Shown here: positions 7,007-13,493 of the stretch, one piece after another
Layout of the letters: every line of letters begins with the position of its first letter
Numbering within the stretch: the first letter of the stretch is position 1
Source of the DNA: Actinomycetes bacterium
Lineage (GTDB): Bacteria > Actinomycetota > Acidimicrobiia > Acidimicrobiales > Acidimicrobiaceae
Direction: 5' to 3'
DNA length: 13,924 nucleotides
Assembly (NCBI GenBank): GCA_021792075.1
Contig: JAJYVK010000011.1
Span: forward strand, 1-13,924
Made by a program: the position numbers and the translations under genes
Notes under the pieces: model-generated
Databases searched by the model: none
What the model saw: the letters and a program-made list of their open reading frames with translations, nothing else
Told to the model about the DNA's origin: nothing

Positions 7007-8907
7007 ACCGAGACCGTGGAAAATCGTACTCCAGTCATAGAGACCTTCGATCTAAGCTCAGCCAAGATCCCCAAAATCTCATCAAGTGAGCGGCTTCGCA
7101 GATCAAAGACCCCCTCTCTAACTGGAATCACCTCAACCACATCGCGATCGTTGATGCCCGAACGCGCGATCCAATCAGCCGACCTCGGTCCAAAGCAGCG
7201 CACGATCGCACCGAACGGTGGCAGACCGAGCCGTTTCCGCATCAACGCCTCTTCACTTATGAAACGACGAGGATCTCCATCAACAGCTGCCTTGATAACA
7301 GGATTTTTGACGTCTCTGGTCTGTATGTAGATAGGCACGCAGCCGGTATTAGCAATTCTTGGCGGCACAAGCCGCGCCGCCCTTGCAAGAAGGGAGAACG
7401 CAACTTCTCTTGCGGCAAGCGATGGCGCATACAGATAATGATCGAAATCGGCAATTACCACCATCTTGGCCGATCGAAAACGTGAAAACACCGCCTCGGT
7501 GCCCAAAGTGACGGAGTGTACCCCCTCCAGGCTCAACGCGCTTGTCGCTTTAACTTCACTCACCGACTTCCCCACAGCCGCTTCAAGCAAAGCCCGAAAT
7601 CGTTCTATGCCGAACGTGACCACCTTGAGCGACGTAGACATGCAGCTCGTGCAGATAACAGGGTATTCCCGTTTGCATCTTGGACAGCTCAATGCCGTAA
7701 TCAGCAGATTCTCTTTGACCTGCCTATTAATTTCTGCGCGGCTGCTGAGCACTCGGTGACGGTAGCTGGGAACATCCTGCATCAAAATTGTCGAGCACTC
7801 GGTGCAGCTGACGACTTGATTGCACCTCTGACAAACCAAGGTCCTCGCTCCTCCGAGCCTGTTGTATAAAACGATGACACCGTCGTAATCTATTAGTCCC
7901 TCTGCAGTCATCGCGGGCGGCCTCACTCCGAGTCTCAAGCCTGAATTTATCTGCGCAACAAGATCCGACGAGAGCAGCGGATTAGCACCAGTCGTCTCCG
8001 AAATATTCCCAACCAGCACCTTCGGCCAGCCCGATCTCTCCTCAGAGCGAGAAAGAGCCATCGTCTTAGAGCCGCGCATCATGTCGACGGTTGGCGCCGA
8101 TGACAGGAACAGAGCCTTCTGGCCTTTGCCCACGCGCGCACGGGCCACCACGTAGCTGCTCCAGACCGGCGCGGATGTCTCGTTATGGGCTGGATCATCT
8201 GCATCGACCACAATCACTTCGCTCAGGTTGGAAACTGAAGCAAAGGCTGCGTTTCTTGCACCAATCACCACCTGAGCATACTCAAGAGCAGCTTCAAACT
8301 CCTCTGGGAACAACGCCACCCTGTAACCGCTACTGGCTAGGCGGCTTGCCAAAAAGCTGACGACCGCCTGTGACGGACAGACAACAATGACCTGCCCTTT
8401 GAATTGGGTTGGATCACCCAAGTGATTGAGAATCCAGTTGTACCTGGAGTGACCCGGAGGAATTCGAACAACAGTCGACTCTCCCCGCTCATGAGTGAAC
8501 TTCTGCTCGCAGCTCTTGAAGTCCAACTCACCACCTGGCCTTGAAGCAACCCTCTTTTTCGGACTTGCATGGGTCAGGAAATTCACCGGTGAGCCGATGA
8601 AACGCCACGCAGCCCACTTGCAGAGCGCAATTGCCTCAGGATTGGGCCCTCCGCCGAGCAAGCGAAAAACTGGTGAAAGCTCAAAGCCAAGAGCTTCAAT
8701 ATCCTCCGCTGTGAGCTCTTCGAGTCCCACGACCCATCCTCTCACCCTTGAGTTGCCCAGCGGTACCGAAACGTAACTGCCGATCCCAATCCTTGTCTGG
8801 AACCTCTTTGGGAGGCTGTAGGTGAAAACCCTGGACAGACCCACGGAATCAATAAGGACCTCGGCCACTTTCGTTAACGCTGGAGGTCGCCCGCCCGCCG
8901 ACGCCAT
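7003..8907 (-). CDS. priA: PriA-like primosomal protein N', helicase motifs lost
   Basis: PriA restarts stalled replication forks. This 634-residue protein has the PriA layout: DNA-binding N-domain (VFTYSLPKRF, about 27-36), a helicase-like region, a zinc-binding insert and a C-terminal domain. The ATP machinery is gone. The Walker A position reads RIPPGHSRYN (148-157) and the DEAH position reads DADDPAHNE (235-243). This matches the degenerate PriA known in actinobacteria, which probably acts as a structural loader and not as a helicase. All eight zinc cysteines remain (359, 362, 368, 371, 408, 411, 419, 422), but the segment between the second and third pairs is 36 residues, where E. coli has about 14. 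The frame extends to 9006, but ATG 8907 has a strong AGGAGGG and avoids overlap with metK. It follows metK by 22 bases. Confidence 0.9.
   Translation of the reverse strand: MASAGGRPPALTKVAEVLIDSVGLSRVFTYSLPKRFQTRIGIGSYVSVPLGNSRVRGWVVGLEELTAEDIEALGFELSPVFRLLGGGPNPEAIALCKWAAWRFIGSPVNFLTHASPKKRVASRPGGELDFKSCEQKFTHERGESTVVRIPPGHSRYNWILNHLGDPTQFKGQVIVVCPSQAVVSFLASRLASSGYRVALFPEEFEAALEYAQVVIGARNAAFASVSNLSEVIVVDADDPAHNETSAPVWSSYVVARARVGKGQKALFLSSAPTVDMMRGSKTMALSRSEERSGWPKVLVGNISETTGANPLLSSDLVAQINSGLRLGVRPPAMTAEGLIDYDGVIVLYNRLGGARTLVCQRCNQVVSCTECSTILMQDVPSYRHRVLSSRAEINRQVKENLLITALSCPRCKREYPVICTSCMSTSLKVVTFGIERFRALLEAAVGKSVSEVKATSALSLEGVHSVTLGTEAVFSRFRSAKMVVIADFDHYLYAPSLAAREVAFSLLARAARLVPPRIANTGCVPIYIQTRDVKNPVIKAAVDGDPRRFISEEALMRKRLGLPPFGAIVRCFGPRSADWIARSGINDRDVVEVIPVREGVFDLRSRSLDEILGILAELRSKVSMTGVRFSTVSV
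7687..7804 (-). repeat. Expanded zinc-loop segment of priA with 12-base direct repeat
   Basis: GAGCACTCGGTG (plus strand) occurs at 7747-7758 and again at 7793-7804, 46 bases apart. The second copy encodes part of the CTEC zinc pair; the first encodes HRVL in another frame, since 46 is not a multiple of three. The repeat lies inside the extra-long linker between zinc cysteine pairs two and three of PriA. It may be a trace of a local duplication, or a coincidence. Confidence 0.5.
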
Positions 8908-8910
8908 GCG

Positions 8911-8917
8911 CCCTCCT
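8911..8917 (-). promoter_or_regulatory. Shine-Dalgarno site that sets the priA start
   Basis: AGGAGGG on the minus strand lies just upstream of ATG 8907, within the 22-base gap after the metK stop. It is the reason to prefer this start over the longer frame, which would begin inside metK. Confidence 0.75.
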
Positions 8918-8929
8918 ATCGAGGTGTCG

Positions 8930-10120
8930 TCACAGACCCAGTGCTTGCTTAAGCTCAGGGAGCTTGCTGGTCTCCTCCCAGGTAAAGCCCTTATCAGACC
9001 TGCCAAAATGCCCGTAGGCAGCTGTCCTCCTATAGATAGGACGCCGAAGATCGAGTTCTCTTATTATTGCCAGCGGTCTAAGGTCAAAGACATCATCAAC
9101 AGCTTTGGCTATTGCCTCTGGGCTGAGTTTCTCGGTCCCGAATGTTTCCACCATTATCGACACCGGCCTAGCGACGCCAATGGCATATGCGACTTGGATC
9201 TCGCACTTGTCGGCTGCTCCAGAAGCGACAATATGCTTTGCGACCCATCTGGCCGCGTACGCCCCGGACCGGTCAACCTTTGACGGATCCTTGCCGGAAA
9301 ATGCCCCGCCTCCATGCCGAGCCATACCGCCGTATGTATCCACGATAATCTTTCTACCCGTCAGACCCGTGTCAGCATGGGGCCCTCCAAGCTCGAAACG
9401 ACCGGTGGGATTTGCCAGGATGGTCATCTTGGAGATGTCAAGGTCCTTTGGAATCATCGGCATTATGACCGACTCGGTGAGATCGGGAAGAAGTAGCGTC
9501 CTTAGATCGATCCCGGGTTGATGCTGGGTGGACACTAACACGGTTTGCAGAGCAACGGGACGTCCCTTGTCATACTCGATCGTGACCTGTGTCTTGCCAT
9601 CGGGCCGAAGATAGGGCAAGATATTGGCTCTGCGAACCTCTGACAACCTCTGCGCAAGCCGGTGTGCCAGCCAGATCGGCAAGGGCATAAGGTCCTCGGT
9701 CTCGTTGCATGCGTACCCGAACATCATTCCCTGATCACCGGCTCCCAAAAGATCTAGTTCGTTGGAACCTTTGATGCCAGTCCGGATCTCATAAGCCTCT
9801 GATACGCCGGAATAGATATCTGCTGACTGCTCATCGATCGAAACGATCACGCCACAGGTATTTCCATCAAATCCGAACGACTCACGGTCGTAACCTATTT
9901 CGCAAATCGTCTTGCGGACCAGCCGTGGAATATCAACATATGAACTGGTGGTGATCTCTCCGGCCACCACCACCAAGCCAGTGGTCAAAAGGGTCTCGCA
10001 TGCAACCCTGCCGTTGGGATCCTGTAAGAGAATCGCATCTAGAACAGCGTCTGAGATCTGATCAGCCATCTTGTCGGGATGGCCTTCAGTCACGGATTCC
10101 GAGGTAAAAGAATATCTCAC
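8930..10120 (-). CDS. metK: S-adenosylmethionine synthetase
   Basis: MetK makes S-adenosylmethionine from methionine and ATP in the cytoplasm. The protein has 396 residues, a typical length. Motifs are intact: [13 protein letters not shown] (5-17) with His14, [12 protein letters not shown] (126-137), and the [17 protein letters not shown] loop (270-286). The C-terminus [13 protein letters not shown] is also typical. GTG at 10120 is taken as the start, eight bases after GAAGGG. The codon before it is TTG (10123), which could also serve and adds one residue. It follows coaBC by about 30 bases, too little room for a SAM riboswitch, so any such control would have to act farther upstream. It is part of the mihF-to-priA series. 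Confidence 0.97.
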   Translation of the reverse strand: MRYSFTSESVTEGHPDKMADQISDAVLDAILLQDPNGRVACETLLTTGLVVVAGEITTSSYVDIPRLVRKTICEIGYDRESFGFDGNTCGVIVSIDEQSADIYSGVSEAYEIRTGIKGSNELDLLGAGDQGMMFGYACNETEDLMPLPIWLAHRLAQRLSEVRRANILPYLRPDGKTQVTIEYDKGRPVALQTVLVSTQHQPGIDLRTLLLPDLTESVIMPMIPKDLDISKMTILANPTGRFELGGPHADTGLTGRKIIVDTYGGMARHGGGAFSGKDPSKVDRSGAYAARWVAKHIVASGAADKCEIQVAYAIGVARPVSIMVETFGTEKLSPEAIAKAVDDVFDLRPLAIIRELDLRRPIYRRTAAYGHFGRSDKGFTWEETSKLPELKQALGL

Positions 10121-10153
10121 CAATAGATCCCTTCTAATTCTTGCGGACTAAAG

Positions 10154-11380
10154 CTAAACTGTCCAGACACCTTTTTTCTGTGCCCATTCTGCCACGAAAC
10201 TCAAAACCTTTTTGGCGATATCTTTCTTGTCCGCCAATTCGAGAGCCATGGCTGAGTCGTCATAGACCAGGGTAACCCTATTCGTGTCCACCGCAAACCC
10301 TGCGTCACCCTCCAGCACGTTGTTTGCGACGATAAAATCGGCATTCTTATCCTTTAGCTTGCGCCTGGCTTCGGCCTCAAGCTCCCCAGTCTCAGCAGCG
10401 AAGCCGATAAGAACCTGGTTCTCAGGCTTCACGGACCCAAGGTGGGCAAGGATGTCAGGTGTCGGCTCCAGTAAGACCTGTGGCACCCCTCGCCCCTTCT
10501 TGATCTTCGTCGGGCTTATCTCCTTGCACCTGAAATCGGCCACTGCCGCCGCCATCACCACCAAATCGCACTTGCCTGAGACTTTTGATACCGCCTCGAA
10601 CATCTCTTGTGCCGATTCGACCTGAACCACATCGACTCCAGAGCCTTCGGGAACCGGGACCGTCGTAACGAGTGTGACCTCCGCCCCGAAATCAAGGGCG
10701 GTCCGAGCGAAGGCGATGCCCTGCTTTCCCGAAGAGCGATTGCCGATAAAACGAACAGGATCGATTGCCTCGCGAGTTCCGCCCGCAGTCACAAGCACTC
10801 TCTTTCCCGCCAGGACTCGACGGCCCTCTACCGCGAAAAGCTCCTCGATTGCCGAGATCACCCTTTCAGCGCTGGCAAGCCTTCCAACACCCACGTCACC
10901 GCCGGCCAGCCTCCCAGATTCAGGCTCGATGACGATCACTCCTCTTCCTCTAAGTATCGCGATGTTTTCCACAACGCTAGGGTGCTGCCACATCTCAGTA
11001 TGCATAGCAGCAACTACAACTACCGGCGCCTTGGTGGCGATTAGAGTTGTGGTCAAGAGGTCGTCGGCAATCCCTGCAGCATACCGAGCGATCAGATCCG
11101 CTGTTGCGGGCGCAAGCACGATGAGATCCGCCTGCTGAGCGAGTCTGGTATGTGGAATGGGGTCATCCTCATCCCAAAGCGAAACCCTAGCGCGCTCTGA
11201 ACCAAGAGCCGAAAATGTCACCTCACCCACAAACCTGAGTGAGGCCTCAGTCAGCACTGGAGAAACAAATGCGCCCGCATCCACGAGTCTGCGCATGAGT
11301 TCTACAGACTTGTAAGCGGCTATCCCTCCGCCTACCCCAAGCACGATCTTCTTGCCGGAAAACAAAGGTGAATTCGACAT
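10154..11380 (-). CDS. coaBC: Bifunctional CoaBC: phosphopantothenoylcysteine synthetase / decarboxylase
   Basis: CoaBC joins cysteine to 4'-phosphopantothenate (CoaB half, CTP-dependent) and decarboxylates the product (CoaC half, FMN-dependent), giving 4'-phosphopantetheine for coenzyme A. The flavin half begins KKIVLGVGGGIAAYKS (10-25) and keeps the active-site His77 in IPHTRLA. The motif PxMNxxMW of E. coli reads AAMHTEMW (124-131). The flap that carries a catalytic cysteine in E. coli reads LAGGDVGVGRL (158-168), without cysteine. I recall similar changes in other actinobacterial CoaBC proteins. The synthetase half has VLVTAGGTREAIDPVRFIGNRSSGK within 195-219, AAAVADFR and KIKK. The start is ATG 11380 (408 residues). 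A TTG at 11407 would add nine residues but has no ribosome site. Confidence 0.96.
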   Translation of the reverse strand: MSNSPLFSGKKIVLGVGGGIAAYKSVELMRRLVDAGAFVSPVLTEASLRFVGEVTFSALGSERARVSLWDEDDPIPHTRLAQQADLIVLAPATADLIARYAAGIADDLLTTTLIATKAPVVVVAAMHTEMWQHPSVVENIAILRGRGVIVIEPESGRLAGGDVGVGRLASAERVISAIEELFAVEGRRVLAGKRVLVTAGGTREAIDPVRFIGNRSSGKQGIAFARTALDFGAEVTLVTTVPVPEGSGVDVVQVESAQEMFEAVSKVSGKCDLVVMAAAVADFRCKEISPTKIKKGRGVPQVLLEPTPDILAHLGSVKPENQVLIGFAAETGELEAEARRKLKDKNADFIVANNVLEGDAGFAVDTNRVTLVYDDSAMALELADKKDIAKKVLSFVAEWAQKKGVWTV

Positions 11381-11466
11381 CGAACTCAAGCCTAGGCCGA
11401 CTCGCAATGTCGGACCGCAACACGGTCTTGCAAATCCAAAAGATTTACCAGGGATGCCGAGGTCAG
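11381..11466 (-). other. rpoZ-coaBC gap with two adjacent small hairpins
   Basis: This 86-base gap contains GACCG/CGGTC (11413-11427, 5-base loop) directly next to CCGAC/GTCGG (11397-11413, 7-base loop), sharing one base. There is also a perfect GCCTAGGC palindrome close to the coaBC start. No run of T follows, so these are not good terminators. A processing or leader structure is possible. Stems of five pairs can arise by chance. Confidence 0.3.
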
Positions 11467-11808
11467 CTAATCCTCTGAGTCGGCGTCTGAGATCTCCTGC
11501 ACAACATCCTCAGAACTCTGCGCCTCTGCCTCTGTGGGCGAGGGTTCCTCTTGCTCGATTCCAGGGCGAGAGTAGGTAATCTTGCCTGCAGCAATCTCCT
11601 CAAATGCTACAGTCAAAGACTTCTTGCTGATCGAATCGACCTGAGGCGGCACGATCGAGCCGATACCGTCGCCAAGCCTAGAAAAGTAAGCATTTATCTG
11701 GCGTGCCCGCCGTGCGGATATCGTAACCAACGTGAACTTGGAATCGACTACGGCAAGGAGATCTTCGATTGGGGGCTTCATCATTGAAAGGTTTGACTCT
11801 TCAGCCAC
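11467..11808 (-). CDS. rpoZ: RNA polymerase omega subunit
   Basis: Omega helps fold and hold the beta-prime subunit of RNA polymerase. The 113-residue protein has the family core at 11-42: KPPIEDLLAVVDSKF, then LVTISARRARQINAYF. This matches the conserved lysine- and arginine-rich helix that contacts beta-prime. FEEIAAGKI follows at about 69-77. The last 30 residues are very acidic (many E, D and S), a variable tail. The start is GTG at 11808 with AGGAG five bases upstream. It sits 19 bases after gmk, a pairing that is widely conserved in bacteria. Confidence 0.93.
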   Translation of the reverse strand: MAEESNLSMMKPPIEDLLAVVDSKFTLVTISARRARQINAYFSRLGDGIGSIVPPQVDSISKKSLTVAFEEIAAGKITYSRPGIEQEEPSPTEAEAQSSEDVVQEISDADSED

Positions 11809-11813
11809 AGCTA

Positions 11814-11818
11814 CTCCT
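11814..11818 (-). promoter_or_regulatory. Shine-Dalgarno site of rpoZ
   Basis: AGGAG on the minus strand, five bases before GTG 11808. It supports the GTG start of rpoZ over the internal ATGs at codons 9 and 10. Confidence 0.7.
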
Positions 11819-11827
11819 GGTCTGGAA

Positions 11828-12376
11828 CTAACTAGCGGTTCCGGCGGACCGCAAAGAATTGATTATAGATGATATTTCTGAAACAGCTCTGTCTAGATCA
11901 TCGTTGACGACAACCTTGTCCGCAAATTTCAGTGCTTCTGCAACTTCGTTCTGTCCCACGCTGACACGCTCAGCTATAGTTTCTGCATTATCTCCACGTA
12001 ATTCCATGCGATGCCGCTGCTCCTCAGAGGAGGGGGCAATGAGCAGAATTATCACTGCGTTGGGATCCTTCTCACGAACCTGCTTCGCACCTTGGATGTC
12101 GATCTCAAGAAGCAGGTCGGTATGCGCATCGCTTTCCGGCTTGGGGGTGCCATAGAGATTTCCTAGAAATTCAGCCCATTCGAGAAACTTGTCATCGACA
12201 ATCGCATCTTCGAATTGCTGCCTGGTCACGAAATAATATGAGTCCTTGGGCTCTCCGCGACGACGCGCACGAGTTGTCCACGAACGACTCAGACTTAGAC
12301 CCTTCACTTTTGCTGAAAGCCGCGAGGCGATGGTTCCTTTACCAACGCCCCCCGGCCCGCATATCACGACTATCAG
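11828..12376 (-). CDS. gmk: Guanylate kinase, probable CTG start
   Basis: Guanylate kinase phosphorylates GMP to GDP using ATP. The P-loop reads GPGGVGKGT. The GMP-binding segment is SRSWTTRARRRGEP, followed by YYFVT. LLEIDIQGAKQV is the family's walker B-like strand, and RHRMELRGDN carries the lid arginines. The start is the odd part. The first usual codon, GTG 12367, would leave only MI before the CGPGG loop and remove most of the first beta strand. The upstream in-frame codons up to a TAG include no ATG, GTG or TTG. A CTG at 12376-12374 gives MIVVICGPGG, the expected N-terminus, forms a CTGA overlap with the mihF stop, and lies 11 bases after AGAGGAG. I chose CTG (182 residues). GTG 12367 (179 residues) remains possible. 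Confidence 0.93.
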   Translation of the reverse strand: MIVVICGPGGVGKGTIASRLSAKVKGLSLSRSWTTRARRRGEPKDSYYFVTRQQFEDAIVDDKFLEWAEFLGNLYGTPKPESDAHTDLLLEIDIQGAKQVREKDPNAVIILLIAPSSEEQRHRMELRGDNAETIAERVSVGQNEVAEALKFADKVVVNDDLDRAVSEISSIINSLRSAGTAS

Positions 12377-12693
12377 GAGCGAGAAGTCTCCTCTATGAGG
12401 CGGGCTCGCTGATTCGCACCCAGACCCTGCAGTCTCCGGGTCTCGCTAATTCCGATCTGGTCCATCAACTTCCGAGCTTTTACCTTTCCAATCCCCGGAA
12501 GGGATTCGAGTACGGAGACGACTTTCATCTTCCCCACAAGCTCTTCCTTTGATGCTCTGTCAAGAAGAGAAGAGAGGGTAACATTACCCATCTTCAACTT
12601 CTCTTTCAATTCGGCTCTTTGGCGACGGGCCTCAGCTGCCTTTTCAAGCGCTGCGGACCGTTGCTCTGGTGTTAAAGATGGAGGCAAAGGCAT
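12373..12693 (-). CDS. mihF: Integration host factor, actinobacterial type (mIHF)
   Basis: mIHF is an essential nucleoid-associated protein in mycobacteria. It is unrelated to E. coli IHF and was first found as a host factor for phage L5 integration. The 106-residue protein has a basic N-terminal helix (about 10-34, rich in E, K and R), then VTLSSLLDRA (38-47). A helix-turn-helix-like DNA-binding part follows, with the helix-hairpin-helix LPGIGKVKARKLMDQIGI (65-82) and GLGANQRARLIE (90-101). Length and motifs match the family. ATG 12693 is the only good start, but no ribosome site precedes it. A TAACTT element seven bases upstream makes a leaderless message plausible. The gmk start overlaps the mihF stop. 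The gene heads the series that continues to priA. Confidence 0.96.
   Translation of the reverse strand: MPLPPSLTPEQRSAALEKAAEARRQRAELKEKLKMGNVTLSSLLDRASKEELVGKMKVVSVLESLPGIGKVKARKLMDQIGISETRRLQGLGANQRARLIEETSRS
12388..12394 (-). promoter_or_regulatory. Shine-Dalgarno site for gmk inside mihF
   Basis: AGAGGAG within the mihF coding end lies 11 bases before CTG 12376 but 20 bases before GTG 12367. The spacing supports initiation at CTG, or at least somewhere upstream of GTG. Confidence 0.5.
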
Positions 12694-12736
12694 GATTTGA
12701 AAGTTAGCCGATTTTTAGCCATTGCGCTGCATTTAA
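12694..12736 (-). promoter_or_regulatory. Candidate leaderless promoter of mihF
   Basis: On the minus strand, TAACTT ends seven bases before the ATG of mihF. It fits the TAnnnT -10 consensus of actinobacteria, at the distance expected if transcription starts at the ATG itself. I see no convincing -35 box and no ribosome site. Positions are read by eye. Confidence 0.3.
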
Positions 12737-12770
12737 TTAGAAAAGATGCGATATTTGTCGCATTTTCTAA
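12737..12770. other. Imperfect 34-base hairpin between pyrF and mihF
   Basis: Arms TTAGAAA/TTTCTAA and ATGCGA/TCGCAT form 13 pairs around a six-base loop, with one two-base bulge (AG). It lies in the 98-base gap after pyrF. Neither strand has the T-run of a standard terminator. It could still end the pyr transcript, bind a regulator of mihF, or protect an mRNA end. It is the strongest inverted repeat I noticed in the window. Confidence 0.6.
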
Positions 12771-12791
12771 CGAAAAGTTACACGCCAAGTG

Positions 12792-13493
12792 TCATTTTGT
12801 GGCAATTTCGACCAGCGACCTCATCTCATGGGCCGCCTGTCGGCAATCTGGCGCAGCGGTCACCGGCCTTCCTATGACCAAAATGTCAGCTCCGGCAGCC
12901 ACAGCTACGTCAGGACCGGAGACCCTGGCCTGATCGTCCAGAGGATCCTGCGGCCTACGAATACCTGGGACAACCTTGACAAAATTCGGAACTTTCGAGT
13001 TGACTAAGGCAAGGTCTGTAGGGGCGCATACCAACCCATCGGAGCACGCTTCTATAAGGATGGCGATCCTCTTAGTCAACTCGTCCCTGGACGCAGTCTC
13101 TAGGGACGTAAGAACGGTTACCCCAAGCAGCTGAGGCCGTGGATGCCCAGCGCCATCAGCACCTTCCCAAAGGCCACTCAGCGCCGCCCTCACCATCTCG
13201 ACGCCACCAACCGCATGGACAGTAGCATAGGCAACCCCTAACGACCCGATCACTCTGGCTGCCTTTTCCACAGTCGTCGGGATGTCGTGAAGCTTGAGGT
13301 CTAAAAACACCTCGAACCCCTGCTGCCTCAACCGACCAACTATCGCCGGCCCCTGGGCACTGAACAGCTGCAGCCCAACCTTTGCAACGCCAAAGATACC
13401 TTTTACTGCCTTGGCCCATTCAAGAGCCTGCTCTTGATCGCTGGTATCCAAGGCGATTGCCAGCCGCTGATCAATTGTCAACTCACGCCTCAT
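12792..13493 (-). CDS. pyrF: Orotidine 5'-phosphate decarboxylase, type 1
   Basis: PyrF decarboxylates OMP to UMP, the last step of de novo pyrimidine synthesis. The 233-residue barrel begins RLAIALDTSD and has the catalytic DLKLHDIPTT (65-74) with Asp65, Lys67 and Asp70. VVPGIRRP and GADILVIGRPVTAA near the C-terminus bind the phosphate. The DxKxHDIP motif marks the type 1 subfamily (E. coli-like), whereas the mycobacterial enzyme belongs to type 2. The start is ATG 13493, seven bases after GGAG, overlapping the end of pyrD by 11 bases. A TTG four codons earlier is less likely. The overlap implies that pyrD and pyrF are translated from one message. Confidence 0.96.
   Translation of the reverse strand: MRRELTIDQRLAIALDTSDQEQALEWAKAVKGIFGVAKVGLQLFSAQGPAIVGRLRQQGFEVFLDLKLHDIPTTVEKAARVIGSLGVAYATVHAVGGVEMVRAALSGLWEGADGAGHPRPQLLGVTVLTSLETASRDELTKRIAILIEACSDGLVCAPTDLALVNSKVPNFVKVVPGIRRPQDPLDDQARVSGPDVAVAAGADILVIGRPVTAAPDCRQAAHEMRSLVEIATK

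Noticed and set aside
8908..9006. N-terminal extension of priA into metK
   Set aside because: It would overlap the metK end by 77 bases, while ATG 8907 has a strong AGGAGGG and gives the usual N-terminus.
10121..10153. SAM riboswitch before metK
   Set aside because: The gap is about 30 bases, too short, and shows no conserved blocks.
11381..11407. TTG start adding nine residues to CoaBC
   Set aside because: No ribosome site, a rare start codon, and the added residues do not match the family.
12737..12770. Hairpin as a classical rho-independent terminator
   Set aside because: No T-run follows on either strand and the stem is A+T-rich. It is kept only as an unassigned structure.
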